48,606 nucleotides of DNA from a virus: positions 1-48,606 of IMG/VR virus record IMGVR_UViG_3300023087_000027; one strand, given 5' to 3'. Position numbers and translations under genes: made by a program. Below, one piece after another: positions 29,344-37,157 of this stretch (the first letter of the stretch is position 1; each line of letters starts with the position of its first letter). Under the pieces are notes generated by a model that worked only from the letters and a program-made list of their open reading frames with translations, was not told the DNA's origin and ran no database searches.

Positions 29344-30531
29344 TCACTCTTTGAACTTGTCAGCCTTCTTCACCGTGAATGCGTTGTATGGCTTCTTGAT
29401 TGCCGAATCCTTGATGGCTTGAGCCGTGTCTTCGGGCAGAATCGGCAACACTTTGTCCACCGCTGTCTTGGTGAGCGACACCATTTGTCCAAACACCGCT
29501 GGAGGAACGAGCCGTTGCACTTCCGATGGAATGAACTCGGTTCGCTCACGCTGGTTGAAGGACACTTCCCAGCCTTGCGTTTGAATCGTTTCGGAGATGT
29601 TGAGTGGGTCAAGTCGCCCCTTGAAGTCGTCTTCAATGGACTTGCGTACGCGATTGAGGATTCCCTGCCCAGCCTTGACTTTGGCGAGAGCATCCAACGC
29701 TTCGTCATCCGAGCCGAACTCATGTTCCACCAAGTCAAATGCACCTTTGTGAATCAAGTCTTGAGCCGATGGGCAGATGGAGGTGTATGCACACCAGCGA
29801 CACGAATCACCGATGGATGGGATGCCTTCTGTGAGCGATTCAATCATGTTGAATTGGGTCTTGAGCCAGCCCTTGAAGTTCTCAATTTTTTTGTCAGTCC
29901 ACACGGTTGAAACCACGCCAAACCGAAGCATCTCAAACGAGAACAGCAGGGGTTTGTCGGGGAAGTTCTCCTTCGCCCACGACAGATAAATCCCTGCTTG
30001 CACATCGTTGTCAGCCTCGTCTTGCGTCTTCGGGGCGCGATTGGATTTGTAGTCCACCAATTCAATCGTGCCGTCTTTGTGTTCAACGATGAGGTCAATG
30101 AAACCGAAAATCGGCACACCGTTGTCAAGGACATACGGTGCATCGTGGCGACCCATTTGTTGCTCGGTGGCGACAACACGAATCGGCATTTTGCCTCGCC
30201 TGTCAAACCATCGCTTCAAGAGGTTCTTGCCGTCTTCATACATCTCGTATTCCAATGCGAACTGTGGCTTGGATGCCCACTCGTCATAGAGTTTCATCAG
30301 CCGACCGAACTTCGGTGCTGGGACTTTGCCGTTTTCATCGGGCATACGCCAATCCTCCAACGCACCGTGAACCACATTCCCCATTCTCGCCGCCTGTGTT
30401 TTTGACGGTGAGTTAGCGAGTTTCTTCAAGGTGCGCGGAGTGTCGCTCTTGGGGTCGTAGTGTTGCTCGTACGCGAACGAGCAGTCCTTCGCCATTTTGA
30501 GCCGTGTTGCCGAGAGATACGGGGCTTTCAT
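29344..30531 (-). CDS. RecB/Cas4-like Fe-S nuclease, 395 aa
   Basis: This is a PD-(D/E)XK exonuclease with an iron-sulfur staple. The nuclease motifs are FGFIDLIVEHKDG (Asp) and ELVDYKSNRA (D-x-K near residue 158). One cysteine lies near the N-terminus (AKDCSFAYEQHY) and three lie after the nuclease core (CRWCAYTSIC), the arrangement that binds a 4Fe-4S cluster in Cas4, AddB and related viral exonucleases. The start at 30531 (MKAPYLSATRL) is 30 nt from a TTGATAA box. It follows the RecA-like gene, and the pair resembles phage recombination modules in which an exonuclease makes single strands for a recombinase. Confidence 0.88.
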   Translation of the reverse strand: MKAPYLSATRLKMAKDCSFAYEQHYDPKSDTPRTLKKLANSPSKTQAARMGNVVHGALEDWRMPDENGKVPAPKFGRLMKLYDEWASKPQFALEYEMYEDGKNLLKRWFDRRGKMPIRVVATEQQMGRHDAPYVLDNGVPIFGFIDLIVEHKDGTIELVDYKSNRAPKTQDEADNDVQAGIYLSWAKENFPDKPLLFSFEMLRFGVVSTVWTDKKIENFKGWLKTQFNMIESLTEGIPSIGDSCRWCAYTSICPSAQDLIHKGAFDLVEHEFGSDDEALDALAKVKAGQGILNRVRKSIEDDFKGRLDPLNISETIQTQGWEVSFNQRERTEFIPSEVQRLVPPAVFGQMVSLTKTAVDKVLPILPEDTAQAIKDSAIKKPYNAFTVKKADKFKE

Positions 30532-30554
30532 GTTGCACTCACCACGCTGTTGGT

Positions 30555-30561
30555 TTATCAA
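30555..30561 (-). promoter_or_regulatory. TTGATAA box of the RecB-like gene
   Basis: TTGATAAACC begins 30 nt before the ATG at 30531 and overlaps the stop of the RecA-like gene. It lacks the GGTGGG of class A. Confidence 0.6.
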
Positions 30562-31451
30562 GCAGACGACTTTTCAACCGCTTGTGCGAATCGTTCTTGC
30601 GTTGGGTTGTCCAACAGGAATGGCTTGCATGAACGGGACTTCTTGACCATCACTTGATGACGCACTTGCAGTTCGCCAGCCTTGATTCGTTGCTGGCTGG
30701 AGAACTCAAGAATCCAATCAAAGAGTGGGTCGGTCATGTCGGGTCGCCCAGCAGACACGGTTATCTCCTTCGCATCGTTTGTTCCGAAGCCTTCGGTTCG
30801 TGTCTTCATGAGGGTCGTGCCGATGAAGTGAGCCCCACACATCTCCGCGCCCATCTTGAGTCGCTCGTATGGTGTGGAGAACAGTTTGTTGATGACTTTG
30901 TATGAGTGCATCTGCCCCTCTTCAAAGGTCGGAAGGGTCTTCTTGCCTTCTCGGAGTGCCTGTTGCTGACGGGACAGAAGCAAGTCTGCCTCGGTCATGC
31001 CGTGAACGGATTCAGCGTAGTGGTTGCGACAGCCCATGTAAAATGCACCCTCGTTCTCCAAGACGACCATGCGAACACCATCGGGGTGTTCCTCTTTGTG
31101 TTGCATCATCAAGTCAAGGAACGCCAGCACCATGTCATTGACATCATCGGGGCGAGAGCAGACCTTTCGCAGAATGCGAGGTCGTAGTTCCGCTGGAACG
31201 ATGGAATCGCGAGCGATGAGGTCGGCTTGACCTTCAAGGTCGCAGTCAATGATGCACAGAAGGGCTTCTTCGGGCTTGAGCCCACTCGCCATGTCCGTGA
31301 ACATCGTGAGGTAAAAGTGGGTCTTCCCAGCACCGCTGAAACCTTGCAGTTTCATGTGCTTGGTTCGGTTGTTCACCATGCTGACACCCGTATCGCACGA
31401 AGCGATGAGGTCTGCGTAGTTTGCCTTCTTCTTGGTTGCTGATTTCGCCAT
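30558..31451 (-). CDS. RecA-like P-loop ATPase (Sak4-type), 297 aa
   Basis: Walker A is GFSGAGKTH (residues 37-45) and Walker B is VRMVVLENEG. A compact RecA-fold core with no extra N-terminal domain fits Sak4-type viral recombinases or RadA-like proteins, which form filaments for single-strand annealing or strand exchange. The end is basic and has KPFLLDNPTQERFAQAV. The start at 31451 (MAKSATKKKANYA) is 30 nt from a class A promoter. The gene lies between an ssDNA-binding candidate and an exonuclease, which supports a role in recombination-dependent replication or repair. Confidence 0.8.
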   Translation of the reverse strand: MAKSATKKKANYADLIASCDTGVSMVNNRTKHMKLQGFSGAGKTHFYLTMFTDMASGLKPEEALLCIIDCDLEGQADLIARDSIVPAELRPRILRKVCSRPDDVNDMVLAFLDLMMQHKEEHPDGVRMVVLENEGAFYMGCRNHYAESVHGMTEADLLLSRQQQALREGKKTLPTFEEGQMHSYKVINKLFSTPYERLKMGAEMCGAHFIGTTLMKTRTEGFGTNDAKEITVSAGRPDMTDPLFDWILEFSSQQRIKAGELQVRHQVMVKKSRSCKPFLLDNPTQERFAQAVEKSSA

Positions 31452-31467
31452 GTCAATCACCTATTGT

Positions 31468-31481
31468 CCCACCCTTATCAA
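31468..31481 (-). promoter_or_regulatory. Class A promoter of the RecA-like gene
   Basis: TTGATAAGGGTGGG begins 30 nt before the ATG at 31451. A GGTGAT word near the ATG could guide ribosomes on read-through mRNA. Confidence 0.78.
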
Positions 31482-31514
31482 AGGGCTGGAATTGGAATGG
31501 TGGGGTGGTCGGTC

Positions 31515-32726
31515 TTATTCCCAATCTCCCCACTCGTCATCGCCTTCGGAGTCGCCATCAACCCAGCCTTCGTCAGCAGATGCCGATTCCGAGCCGTTGG
31601 AGGTGTCTTCCTCGCCTTCTTCCTCATCGGAGGTGTCATCGGAGGGTTCAGCCGTTTCTTCGCTCACAGGGGCTTCCTGTGGAGTTTCTTCGGCATCGTC
31701 ATCATCCTCGTCATCGTCAAGGGAGATTGCGTTCTTGAAATACGAAGAGGCATCATCCTCTTTGTCGTCTTTGGAACTGACTTCGGGCTGTGGTGGTGCA
31801 ACGAGAATCACAGGGATTGCGACAGCGATGTTGGCCGACAGTCCCCACTCGCCTTGCACCTTCGTGGTGATGAGAGCGAGGATTTTGCTGTATTTGCCGA
31901 AGCGGGTCGCGATTTCGGGTGAACAGATGCAGTTCAACAGGAGGTTCTCGCCCGATTCAATCGCTTCCAGCGTCATCGTGGAGTCATCCTTCAAGAGCAT
32001 CTTCCCAAATTGGTTGCCCGACTTGGAGTTTTGAACACCGCTGAATGACACGGTTGCCTCAACCAAACGGTAGTCGGTGCGACCCCGTGAGATGTCGTCT
32101 TCCAAGTCAGCGATGGGGCTGACTTCGTATGTGTCCTTGAGCAGTTCAATGGCGGATTCGTGGTCGTAGTCTTCGGGCTTGAATGCCGTCAAACCAGCCA
32201 GCGGTCGCAGGTCAAGGGTGGAATTGTTGAGGTTCTTGCATGACACCGAAGCGACATACACACCGTCAGCCTCAACATCATCACCGATGGAAGCGTCAGC
32301 ATCCCACAGGGACATGGAGAACATGGCGGAGTCCATGACTTCATCACCGTCTTCCATGACCACTTGGCCGAAGATGTTGCAGACTTGGCGTGGGTTGCCC
32401 GAAGCAACGCCAACCGTGTTGTGCGAGATGTCCCACACTTTCATGTGAGCCGTGTATCGCTTCTGTCGGAGAATGCTGGTGAGGTCGGTGAGAACGATGT
32501 CCGTGATGAATGCTTGACCAATCTCGGACTTCAAGCCACCGAGCGAATCAAGGGTTTCTTTCAACGATGGGTCGGTTGCTTTTGCTTTGAACATAGCAAC
32601 CACGCTGGAGTCATCCGAGAAGATGCCGTTCGCGATTCCTCGCTCAATGAACGGCTTCAATCGCTTGGATGCGATAGGGGGGAGGTTCGTCTTCGTGCTG
32701 GTCTTGGAGGTCTTATTGCTCGCCAT
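31515..32726 (-). CDS. ssDNA-binding (OB/RPA-like) candidate, 403 aa
   Basis: The protein has a helical N-terminus, then beta-rich parts that suggest OB folds (AHMKVWDISHNTVGVASGNPRQVCN; MFSMSLWDADASIG; YRLVEATVSFSGVQNSK). The last 90 residues are a long acidic tail ending DDEWGDWE. An acidic tail closed by aromatic residues is how bacterial and phage SSB proteins recruit partners. Placement between the replication ATPase and the RecA-like gene fits a single-strand-binding role. The start at 32726 (MASNKTSKTSTK) is 31 nt from a class A promoter; an ATG at 32741 is too close to the box. The OB folds are inferred and not certain. Confidence 0.6.
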   Translation of the reverse strand: MASNKTSKTSTKTNLPPIASKRLKPFIERGIANGIFSDDSSVVAMFKAKATDPSLKETLDSLGGLKSEIGQAFITDIVLTDLTSILRQKRYTAHMKVWDISHNTVGVASGNPRQVCNIFGQVVMEDGDEVMDSAMFSMSLWDADASIGDDVEADGVYVASVSCKNLNNSTLDLRPLAGLTAFKPEDYDHESAIELLKDTYEVSPIADLEDDISRGRTDYRLVEATVSFSGVQNSKSGNQFGKMLLKDDSTMTLEAIESGENLLLNCICSPEIATRFGKYSKILALITTKVQGEWGLSANIAVAIPVILVAPPQPEVSSKDDKEDDASSYFKNAISLDDDEDDDDAEETPQEAPVSEETAEPSDDTSDEEEGEEDTSNGSESASADEGWVDGDSEGDDEWGDWE

Positions 32727-32737
32727 GTCATCACCGT

Positions 32738-34768
32738 TCATTCCCCACCCTTATCAAAGGAGTCGCCATCATCAAGGTGTGAGAGGTGGGCATTAGCCAG
32801 CGATTCCCAAGCGTCATCATCCTCGCTGTCTAACGAAAATGTTCGCACAGCCTCCTTGACCTTCTCACGAACTTCACGCTTCTTTTGGAGTTCAGCGGTT
32901 GCAGAATCCTGTCCTTTGTTGAGCCATCCACATCGGGTGTTGAAGAGGTCATCACGGAACTTGGTTTCGCCAACGATGTCGTAAATCATGCTGGACTCGC
33001 GCCCCTCCGTGAGATAGTGAGGAAGAATCAGCCCCGACCAAATCGGTGCTTGGGCTTTGGAGGGACAGCCGATTCGCTGGAGAAGTTTCGGGTCTTGCTT
33101 ATTGGGGCGAATACGAGCCTGTGGTGGATTGCTGGTTTCCAGCACATCGCTGAACTCCTTCATCAAATCGGGAATCGCCCTGCGAGCAGACTCAACGAAG
33201 AGTGGTGCGAGTGCGTGGGTTTCCATCAAGCCCGTACGCGTCTTGACGATTGCCCATGTCTTGCGACCGCCTCCACGACCGCCTCCACGCCTCTTGACTT
33301 CAATTAGGCCAGCATCCTCCAGCGTGGGCAAATGCTTCTGCTGGAGGGCGTTCTTGGACACGGAGAAGGCGTGAATGTGCAACCATTGGAGAATGTTGTC
33401 TTCGGACAGCGAGCGTGTGCTGGCTTCCATCTCTTGCATTTGGCGGAACACCATCCACGAATCATCGGGAACACCCGACAGGCTGGCTCGGAGAACGAGG
33501 TCGCACAGCAACAGCCCAATCACATTGTCTTCCACCGAAGCCAGCAGGTATTCGTCTTCCCCGATGGTTTGAATCGGTCGTTGTTGCTGGTGGATGAGAG
33601 CCACCGCATCAATGATGGACAGGACTTTGTGAATATCACGCTGGTGCTGTGCGTTCCGAGATGGGAAGAACTCGGCCATCAACGGTGCGAAAATGTTGCG
33701 AACTTTGTGTTGCTTGAGGTTGAGCATGGATGCTTGAAGCAGTTTCAAGTCGGGGTGGATTTGAAGCAGTTCGGGGCGCGCCTTCGCCAGCAGGGAATTG
33801 GACACCACAGCCTCCACTTTGTCGGGTGTCGTATCGGGTGTCATCAGCAATTGCCGTGTGATTTGTTCAGCCTCGCTGGGATTGCGTGTGGTCAGCGTGA
33901 TGAACGATGGGCGACCACGAATGATGAAGTCCCGTGTTTCAATCTCGCCCGTCAGTTCGTTCTTGATTGGGGTCTTCCAAACGAGTTCGTCATCATCGCC
34001 CGACATCAGCGGTTTCATTCGCTTGATGAATGAGAACGATTCATCCTTCTCCAAGATGACGATGCAACGGTTGTGAACATTCACGATGAAATGACCCTCA
34101 TCGCTGACTTCATCGTAGTCGTATTTGAGTGCCTCTTTGGATGCACCAGCCAAGACCATGACCATTGACTTGGGCATCCCGTTTCGTGCTGTGAGCGTCA
34201 TGTATGTCTTCCCGCTGGAAGACGCACCAATCATCTCAAGGTTGAGTGGGTTGTCCGTCTTGCACGACATGAAAACGAGGAAGGTCAAGAGCAGGTTCGC
34301 ATCATCACCGACAAACGGGGTCGGGCGCGATTGGTGGAGAATCTCGTTGATTCGGTCAAGCAGATTCGGTTGCTGGAGGAACAGGTTCATCGTATCGGAC
34401 TCAATAACACCGAAGGAGGAAGGCAAGCCCTCGTATTCGCTCGCCTCTCGTTCAATTTTGTCAGCAACGGGCGCGGGGATGAAGTTCCCATCACGAAGGC
34501 AGATACCGACTTGAAGCATCGCTGTCTTGAAGTCATCCTTCTCCGAATCGGGAATGCCCACCGCTTTGGACAGGCGACTGATGGAGTGCTGGCTCAACAG
34601 GTTGAACTTGCCCAGCGGTTTGTCATCAAAGTCCACCGTGAAGTCCATGCGACCCTTCCCAGCGGAGAGGAAGGTCATGTTGATGTTGCGACCACAGACG
34701 GTCGCCTCGTATCGCTGTGCCGATGTCGCTGACTGTCGGACTTCAATGGGTGCTTCGCTCTCACTCAT
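32738..34768 (-). CDS. P-loop replication ATPase, probable helicase, 676 aa
   Basis: The core ATPase has Walker A in MIGASSSGKTYM near residue 180 and Walker B in CIVILEKDES, followed by a sensor region (FITLTTRNPSEAEQITRQLL) with candidate arginine fingers. The C-terminal third has a winged-helix-like region (ALQQKHLPTLEDAGLIEVKRR) and a glycine-arginine loop (GGGRGGGR). This order is seen in plasmid and viral replication ATPases that act as helicases. It does not carry the usual MCM motifs. The start at 34768 (MSESEAPIEV) is 31 nt from a class A promoter. The following ssDNA-binding and RecA-like genes support a replication role. Confidence 0.7.
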   Translation of the reverse strand: MSESEAPIEVRQSATSAQRYEATVCGRNINMTFLSAGKGRMDFTVDFDDKPLGKFNLLSQHSISRLSKAVGIPDSEKDDFKTAMLQVGICLRDGNFIPAPVADKIEREASEYEGLPSSFGVIESDTMNLFLQQPNLLDRINEILHQSRPTPFVGDDANLLLTFLVFMSCKTDNPLNLEMIGASSSGKTYMTLTARNGMPKSMVMVLAGASKEALKYDYDEVSDEGHFIVNVHNRCIVILEKDESFSFIKRMKPLMSGDDDELVWKTPIKNELTGEIETRDFIIRGRPSFITLTTRNPSEAEQITRQLLMTPDTTPDKVEAVVSNSLLAKARPELLQIHPDLKLLQASMLNLKQHKVRNIFAPLMAEFFPSRNAQHQRDIHKVLSIIDAVALIHQQQRPIQTIGEDEYLLASVEDNVIGLLLCDLVLRASLSGVPDDSWMVFRQMQEMEASTRSLSEDNILQWLHIHAFSVSKNALQQKHLPTLEDAGLIEVKRRGGGRGGGRKTWAIVKTRTGLMETHALAPLFVESARRAIPDLMKEFSDVLETSNPPQARIRPNKQDPKLLQRIGCPSKAQAPIWSGLILPHYLTEGRESSMIYDIVGETKFRDDLFNTRCGWLNKGQDSATAELQKKREVREKVKEAVRTFSLDSEDDDAWESLANAHLSHLDDGDSFDKGGE
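32744..32757 (-). promoter_or_regulatory. Class A promoter of the ssDNA-binding candidate
   Basis: TTGATAAGGGTGGG begins 31 nt before the ATG at 32726. Confidence 0.78.
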
Positions 34769-34771
34769 GGC

Positions 34772-34799
34772 TGGTGGGGAGTCGCCCCACCATTATGAA
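34772..34799 (-). promoter_or_regulatory. Class A promoter with 8-bp hairpin
   Basis: TTCATAATGGTGGG begins 31 nt before the ATG at 34768. TGGTGGGG and CCCCACCA (34772-34792) form a perfect 8-bp stem with a 5-nt loop between box and start. Confidence 0.78.
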
Positions 34800-34811
34800 G
34801 TCGGTGTGGGC

Positions 34812-35192
34812 TCAAGCCATGTTGTAGTGCTTGCGAACACAATTGCACACGGCTTCTTTGTCCATGAATCCGATTGCTTCTTCTGCGGTCATGTTCTCGC
34901 TGATGATGTCTTGGAAGTGTTCGTGTGCAATCTCGGCAACGGTCATGCCGTGAAACACATAGTCCACATTCCCTTCACGCTGACAGCGAGGGGCAGTTCC
35001 TCGGCGTTCCATTTTGACGGCTCGGCAAGAGCGAGCGTGGATTTTGACCGTTCCGCTTTGGAACACATGACCAACGATGTGCTTGTCGTGAGCGACAATT
35101 TTGTGTTCCTTGTTCTTCCAAACGAAGTGGTCAAGTCCCTTGTGGGTGATGAGGTCAAGGTAGTGTCCGTCATGGTTTTGTGCTTGGGTCAT
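34812..35192 (-). CDS. Unknown His-rich protein, 126 aa
   Basis: The ATG at 35192 (MTQAQNHDGHYLDLI) is 30 nt from a class B double box. The sequence is rich in histidine and charged residues (HKIVAHDKHIVGHVF; VKIHARSCRAVKMERR), with cysteines near residues 55, 70 and 118. The C-terminal part is helical (MTVAEIAHEHFQDIISENM; EEAIGFMDKEAVCNCVRK). A zinc site is possible. No family is recognised. Confidence 0.7.
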   Translation of the reverse strand: MTQAQNHDGHYLDLITHKGLDHFVWKNKEHKIVAHDKHIVGHVFQSGTVKIHARSCRAVKMERRGTAPRCQREGNVDYVFHGMTVAEIAHEHFQDIISENMTAEEAIGFMDKEAVCNCVRKHYNMA

Positions 35193-35210
35193 GGTCAATG
35201 GTAGCAAGCG

Positions 35211-35240
35211 GGGGTATATCAATGCTTTGCAGAATATCAA
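35211..35240 (-). promoter_or_regulatory. Class B double-box promoter
   Basis: TTGATAT starts at 35240 and TTGATATACC at 35222, 18 nt apart; the proximal box is 30 nt before the ATG at 35192. Confidence 0.78.
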
Positions 35241-35256
35241 TGGTTTTGACCACTTT

Positions 35257-35520
35257 TCACTCCGATTCGGATGAGCCAGCGATGTCCAAGAAACCGATTT
35301 CACGCATTGACCAATGAGCCGAACAGCCTTGATGACAGATGACATGGTTGGGATAGGACTCTATTGGCTTCAATACGAAGGCAACGATGTGCTGACCCTG
35401 TTCACCGCACTTCCGACAGGTTTGGTTTTGGATGACTTGGATGACTTCCTTGACCGCGCCCGTTGAGCCATCCAATGCTGGTGCAACGACATGGCTGGGA
35501 TAGTGGGGTTCTCGTTCCAT
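35257..35520 (-). CDS. Small zinc-binding protein, 87 aa
   Basis: The ATG at 35520 (MEREPHYPSHVVAPALDG) lies five bases after the stop of the upstream gene. A CxxC pair (NQTCRKCGEQGQH) in the middle and a CxxxC pair (HVICHQGCSAHW) later could bind one zinc ion. The end is acidic. It is probably co-transcribed with the 363-aa zinc protein. The function is unknown. Confidence 0.65.
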   Translation of the reverse strand: MEREPHYPSHVVAPALDGSTGAVKEVIQVIQNQTCRKCGEQGQHIVAFVLKPIESYPNHVICHQGCSAHWSMREIGFLDIAGSSESE

Positions 35521-35525
35521 GATGC

Positions 35526-36617
35526 TCACACCTTCTTCAAGAGCCTGTCCACGACCTGCTGTTGCTTGCTGGACAGCGAGCGACCCGTAGCGATGCGAGG
35601 AATCACAGAAGCCACGAAGGACTGTTCCCACTCGTTGAGCGAGCCGTCATCAAGACGGGCTTGGAGTTTGACTGCGACAGGAGGCAGGTCATCGCTGTTG
35701 ATGTTGGTGCGAGCCTTGCACTCCTGTGTGAATCGGAGATAGCCACCGACCAACGAATCCTTGCCCGATGTGCTGATTTTGGTTGCTACACGGCTCACCA
35801 TGTCCCGTTCCCAGCGGTTGAGTTCCAAGTCCTTGACGGATTCTCGCCACTCGTCAGCCTCACGGTTGAATTGGTTTCGCTTCTCGTTGATTTGAGCGAG
35901 GAACGCCTTCTTGCGTTCAATGTCAGCCTCAAGGTTAGCGTGTCGCTGGAGAGCGACTAATTCGTTCCTTCGTTCCCATGCTTGCATCTCCTGTTCAGCG
36001 TTGAGGCAGAAGTCTTCCCACGCCTTCATGGTCTTCGCACCCAAATAGCCGTGTGTAGCCAGCCTCTTGACGACTGTGCGGTATAGCGATGCGTGTGGCG
36101 ACCACTTGCGTGTCATGAACGGCTTCCAGCGTTGAAGGTCAGCAAGTGCCGTTGGGAATCGCGTGGCGAAGTCAGCCCGAAGGAACTCCTTCTTGGCTTC
36201 GGTCATCTCGGACTTCAAGAACTCCTTCTTTTCTTCATCCGACAGCACACGACCGAGCGAATCACGAATCTCAATGTAGCGATACACGCACACATTCCCG
36301 ATGAGGATTTGGTCGCCTGTGTCGTCATTCTTGAGTTTGCAGTTCTCCTTGATGGATGCACCGCACAGTTCGCAATTGTCGGTGTGTCCATACACCGAGC
36401 CCTCGTAGTTCCAATCCTTGCTGAACTCGGAATACGGGCGAATCGCGCCCGTGTCGGACACGATGCGTGAGATTTTGGCGAGGTTCACAACGATTCGCTT
36501 CTCGTACGCGGAGGCTGTGCCTTCGGAGAGTGCGTCATACAGTTCGGAGGGCATCTCGCCCTTCGCCTCTTGCTTCTTCCAGCGGATTGCCTGTCGTCTT
36601 AGGATTTCATTCGTCAT
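35526..36617 (-). CDS. Phage-type zinc protein with helical repeats, 363 aa
   Basis: The ATG at 36617 directly follows the upstream stop (TGAATG). A zinc-ribbon part at about residues 80-115 (NCELCGASIKENCKLKN...GDQILIGNVCVYRYIEI) has the form often seen in tailed-phage proteins of unknown role, where a CxxC pair is followed by a TG-x-x-x-x-IG-x-x-C loop. The middle is a long helix or coiled coil (ANLEADIERKKAFLAQINEKR). The end has two similar units (LNRWERDMVSRVATKIS and LNEWEQSFVASVIPRIA) plus a SSKQQQVVDRLL helix. A nucleic-acid-binding role is likely but not shown. Confidence 0.75.
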   Translation of the reverse strand: MTNEILRRQAIRWKKQEAKGEMPSELYDALSEGTASAYEKRIVVNLAKISRIVSDTGAIRPYSEFSKDWNYEGSVYGHTDNCELCGASIKENCKLKNDDTGDQILIGNVCVYRYIEIRDSLGRVLSDEEKKEFLKSEMTEAKKEFLRADFATRFPTALADLQRWKPFMTRKWSPHASLYRTVVKRLATHGYLGAKTMKAWEDFCLNAEQEMQAWERRNELVALQRHANLEADIERKKAFLAQINEKRNQFNREADEWRESVKDLELNRWERDMVSRVATKISTSGKDSLVGGYLRFTQECKARTNINSDDLPPVAVKLQARLDDGSLNEWEQSFVASVIPRIATGRSLSSKQQQVVDRLLKKV

Positions 36618-36627
36618 TCAGTTCATC
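36613..36627 (-). repeat. Repeated stop-start junction, copy 1
   Basis: GATGAACTGAATGAC at this gene junction is identical to 36913-36927, 300 nt away. Each copy holds the end of one gene (Met-Asn-stop) and the ATG of the next. Confidence 0.6.
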
Positions 36628-36917
36628 CCCCGATTGATAACAAAGTCAATGGCCTTAGCCATGTGGTTGGCGTAGTCGGATTCATAGAGCGATTTGCTCA
36701 TGTCGTTGAAGTGGTTGAGTTCAACCAAACCATCCTCACGGATGACAACGGTTGCACACCAATCGGTGTAGTGGGAATCGCTCTCGTTGAAAATGCAAAC
36801 ACGGGCGTGTCCCTGTGCCTTCAAATCCTTCGCTCGCTTGGTTGCTTGCACGATGCTGTCAAACCTCTCAAGGTTCTCGTCGCAGTCGCCGTATTCAATG
36901 TAAATCGGTGCGGTCAT
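36618..36917 (-). CDS. Unknown protein, 99 aa
   Basis: The ATG at 36917 directly follows the stop of the coiled-coil gene. The protein starts MTAPIYIEYGDCDENLER, has a helix (SIVQATKRAKDLKAQG), a beta part (ARVCIFNESDSHYTDWCATVVIREDG) and ends FVINRGMN. The alternation suggests a small alpha-beta fold. The Met-Asn-stop ending and following ATG are identical to the junction upstream. No family is recognised. Confidence 0.7.
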   Translation of the reverse strand: MTAPIYIEYGDCDENLERFDSIVQATKRAKDLKAQGHARVCIFNESDSHYTDWCATVVIREDGLVELNHFNDMSKSLYESDYANHMAKAIDFVINRGMN

Positions 36918-36927
36918 TCAGTTCATC
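36913..36927 (-). repeat. Repeated stop-start junction, copy 2
   Basis: This copy matches 36613-36627 over 15 nt and couples the 59-aa gene to the 99-aa gene. Confidence 0.6.
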
Positions 36928-37097
36928 TCCTTTTGTTTCTTCAACAGCATCTCAAATGGGGATGCGGTCAAGCGGTCGTATTCGGCTTCAAGTTTCGTGA
37001 TTTTCTTGCAGATGGAGTGTGCTTGACTGCGGGTGCAAGTGTCAAGTTTCTTCTGCAAGGTCAAAATCTCTTCCATGATTGCGTCTGCTCGGAACAT
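36918..37097 (-). CDS. Small coiled-coil protein, 59 aa
   Basis: The ATG at 37097 (MFRADAIMEEILTLQKKL) is chosen because a GAGGCGA site lies 6-8 nt upstream; the class B box is then 42 nt away and leaves a short leader. An upstream ATG at 37121 would be only 18 nt from the box. The whole protein is helical with heptad spacing (EILTLQKKLDTCTRSQ; CKKITKLEAEYDRL). It is first in an operon with the 99-aa, 363-aa and 87-aa proteins. Confidence 0.65.
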   Translation of the reverse strand: MFRADAIMEEILTLQKKLDTCTRSQAHSICKKITKLEAEYDRLTASPFEMLLKKQKEMN

Positions 37098-37127
37098 ATT
37101 GGTTCGCCTCAACCCTCCCATGCAAAA

Positions 37128-37155
37128 CCCCCTTATCAATGCTTCGCTGTATCAA
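37128..37155 (-). promoter_or_regulatory. Class B double-box promoter
   Basis: TTGATAC starts at 37155 and TTGATAAGGGGG at 37139, 16 nt apart. It drives the four-gene operon 37097-35257. Confidence 0.72.
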
Positions 37156-37157
37156 TG

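Noticed and set aside
32738-34768. MCM helicase as the name of the 676-aa ATPase
   Set aside because: Its Walker motifs (GASSSGKT, VILEKDES) do not match the MCM forms, so only a general replication ATPase call is made.
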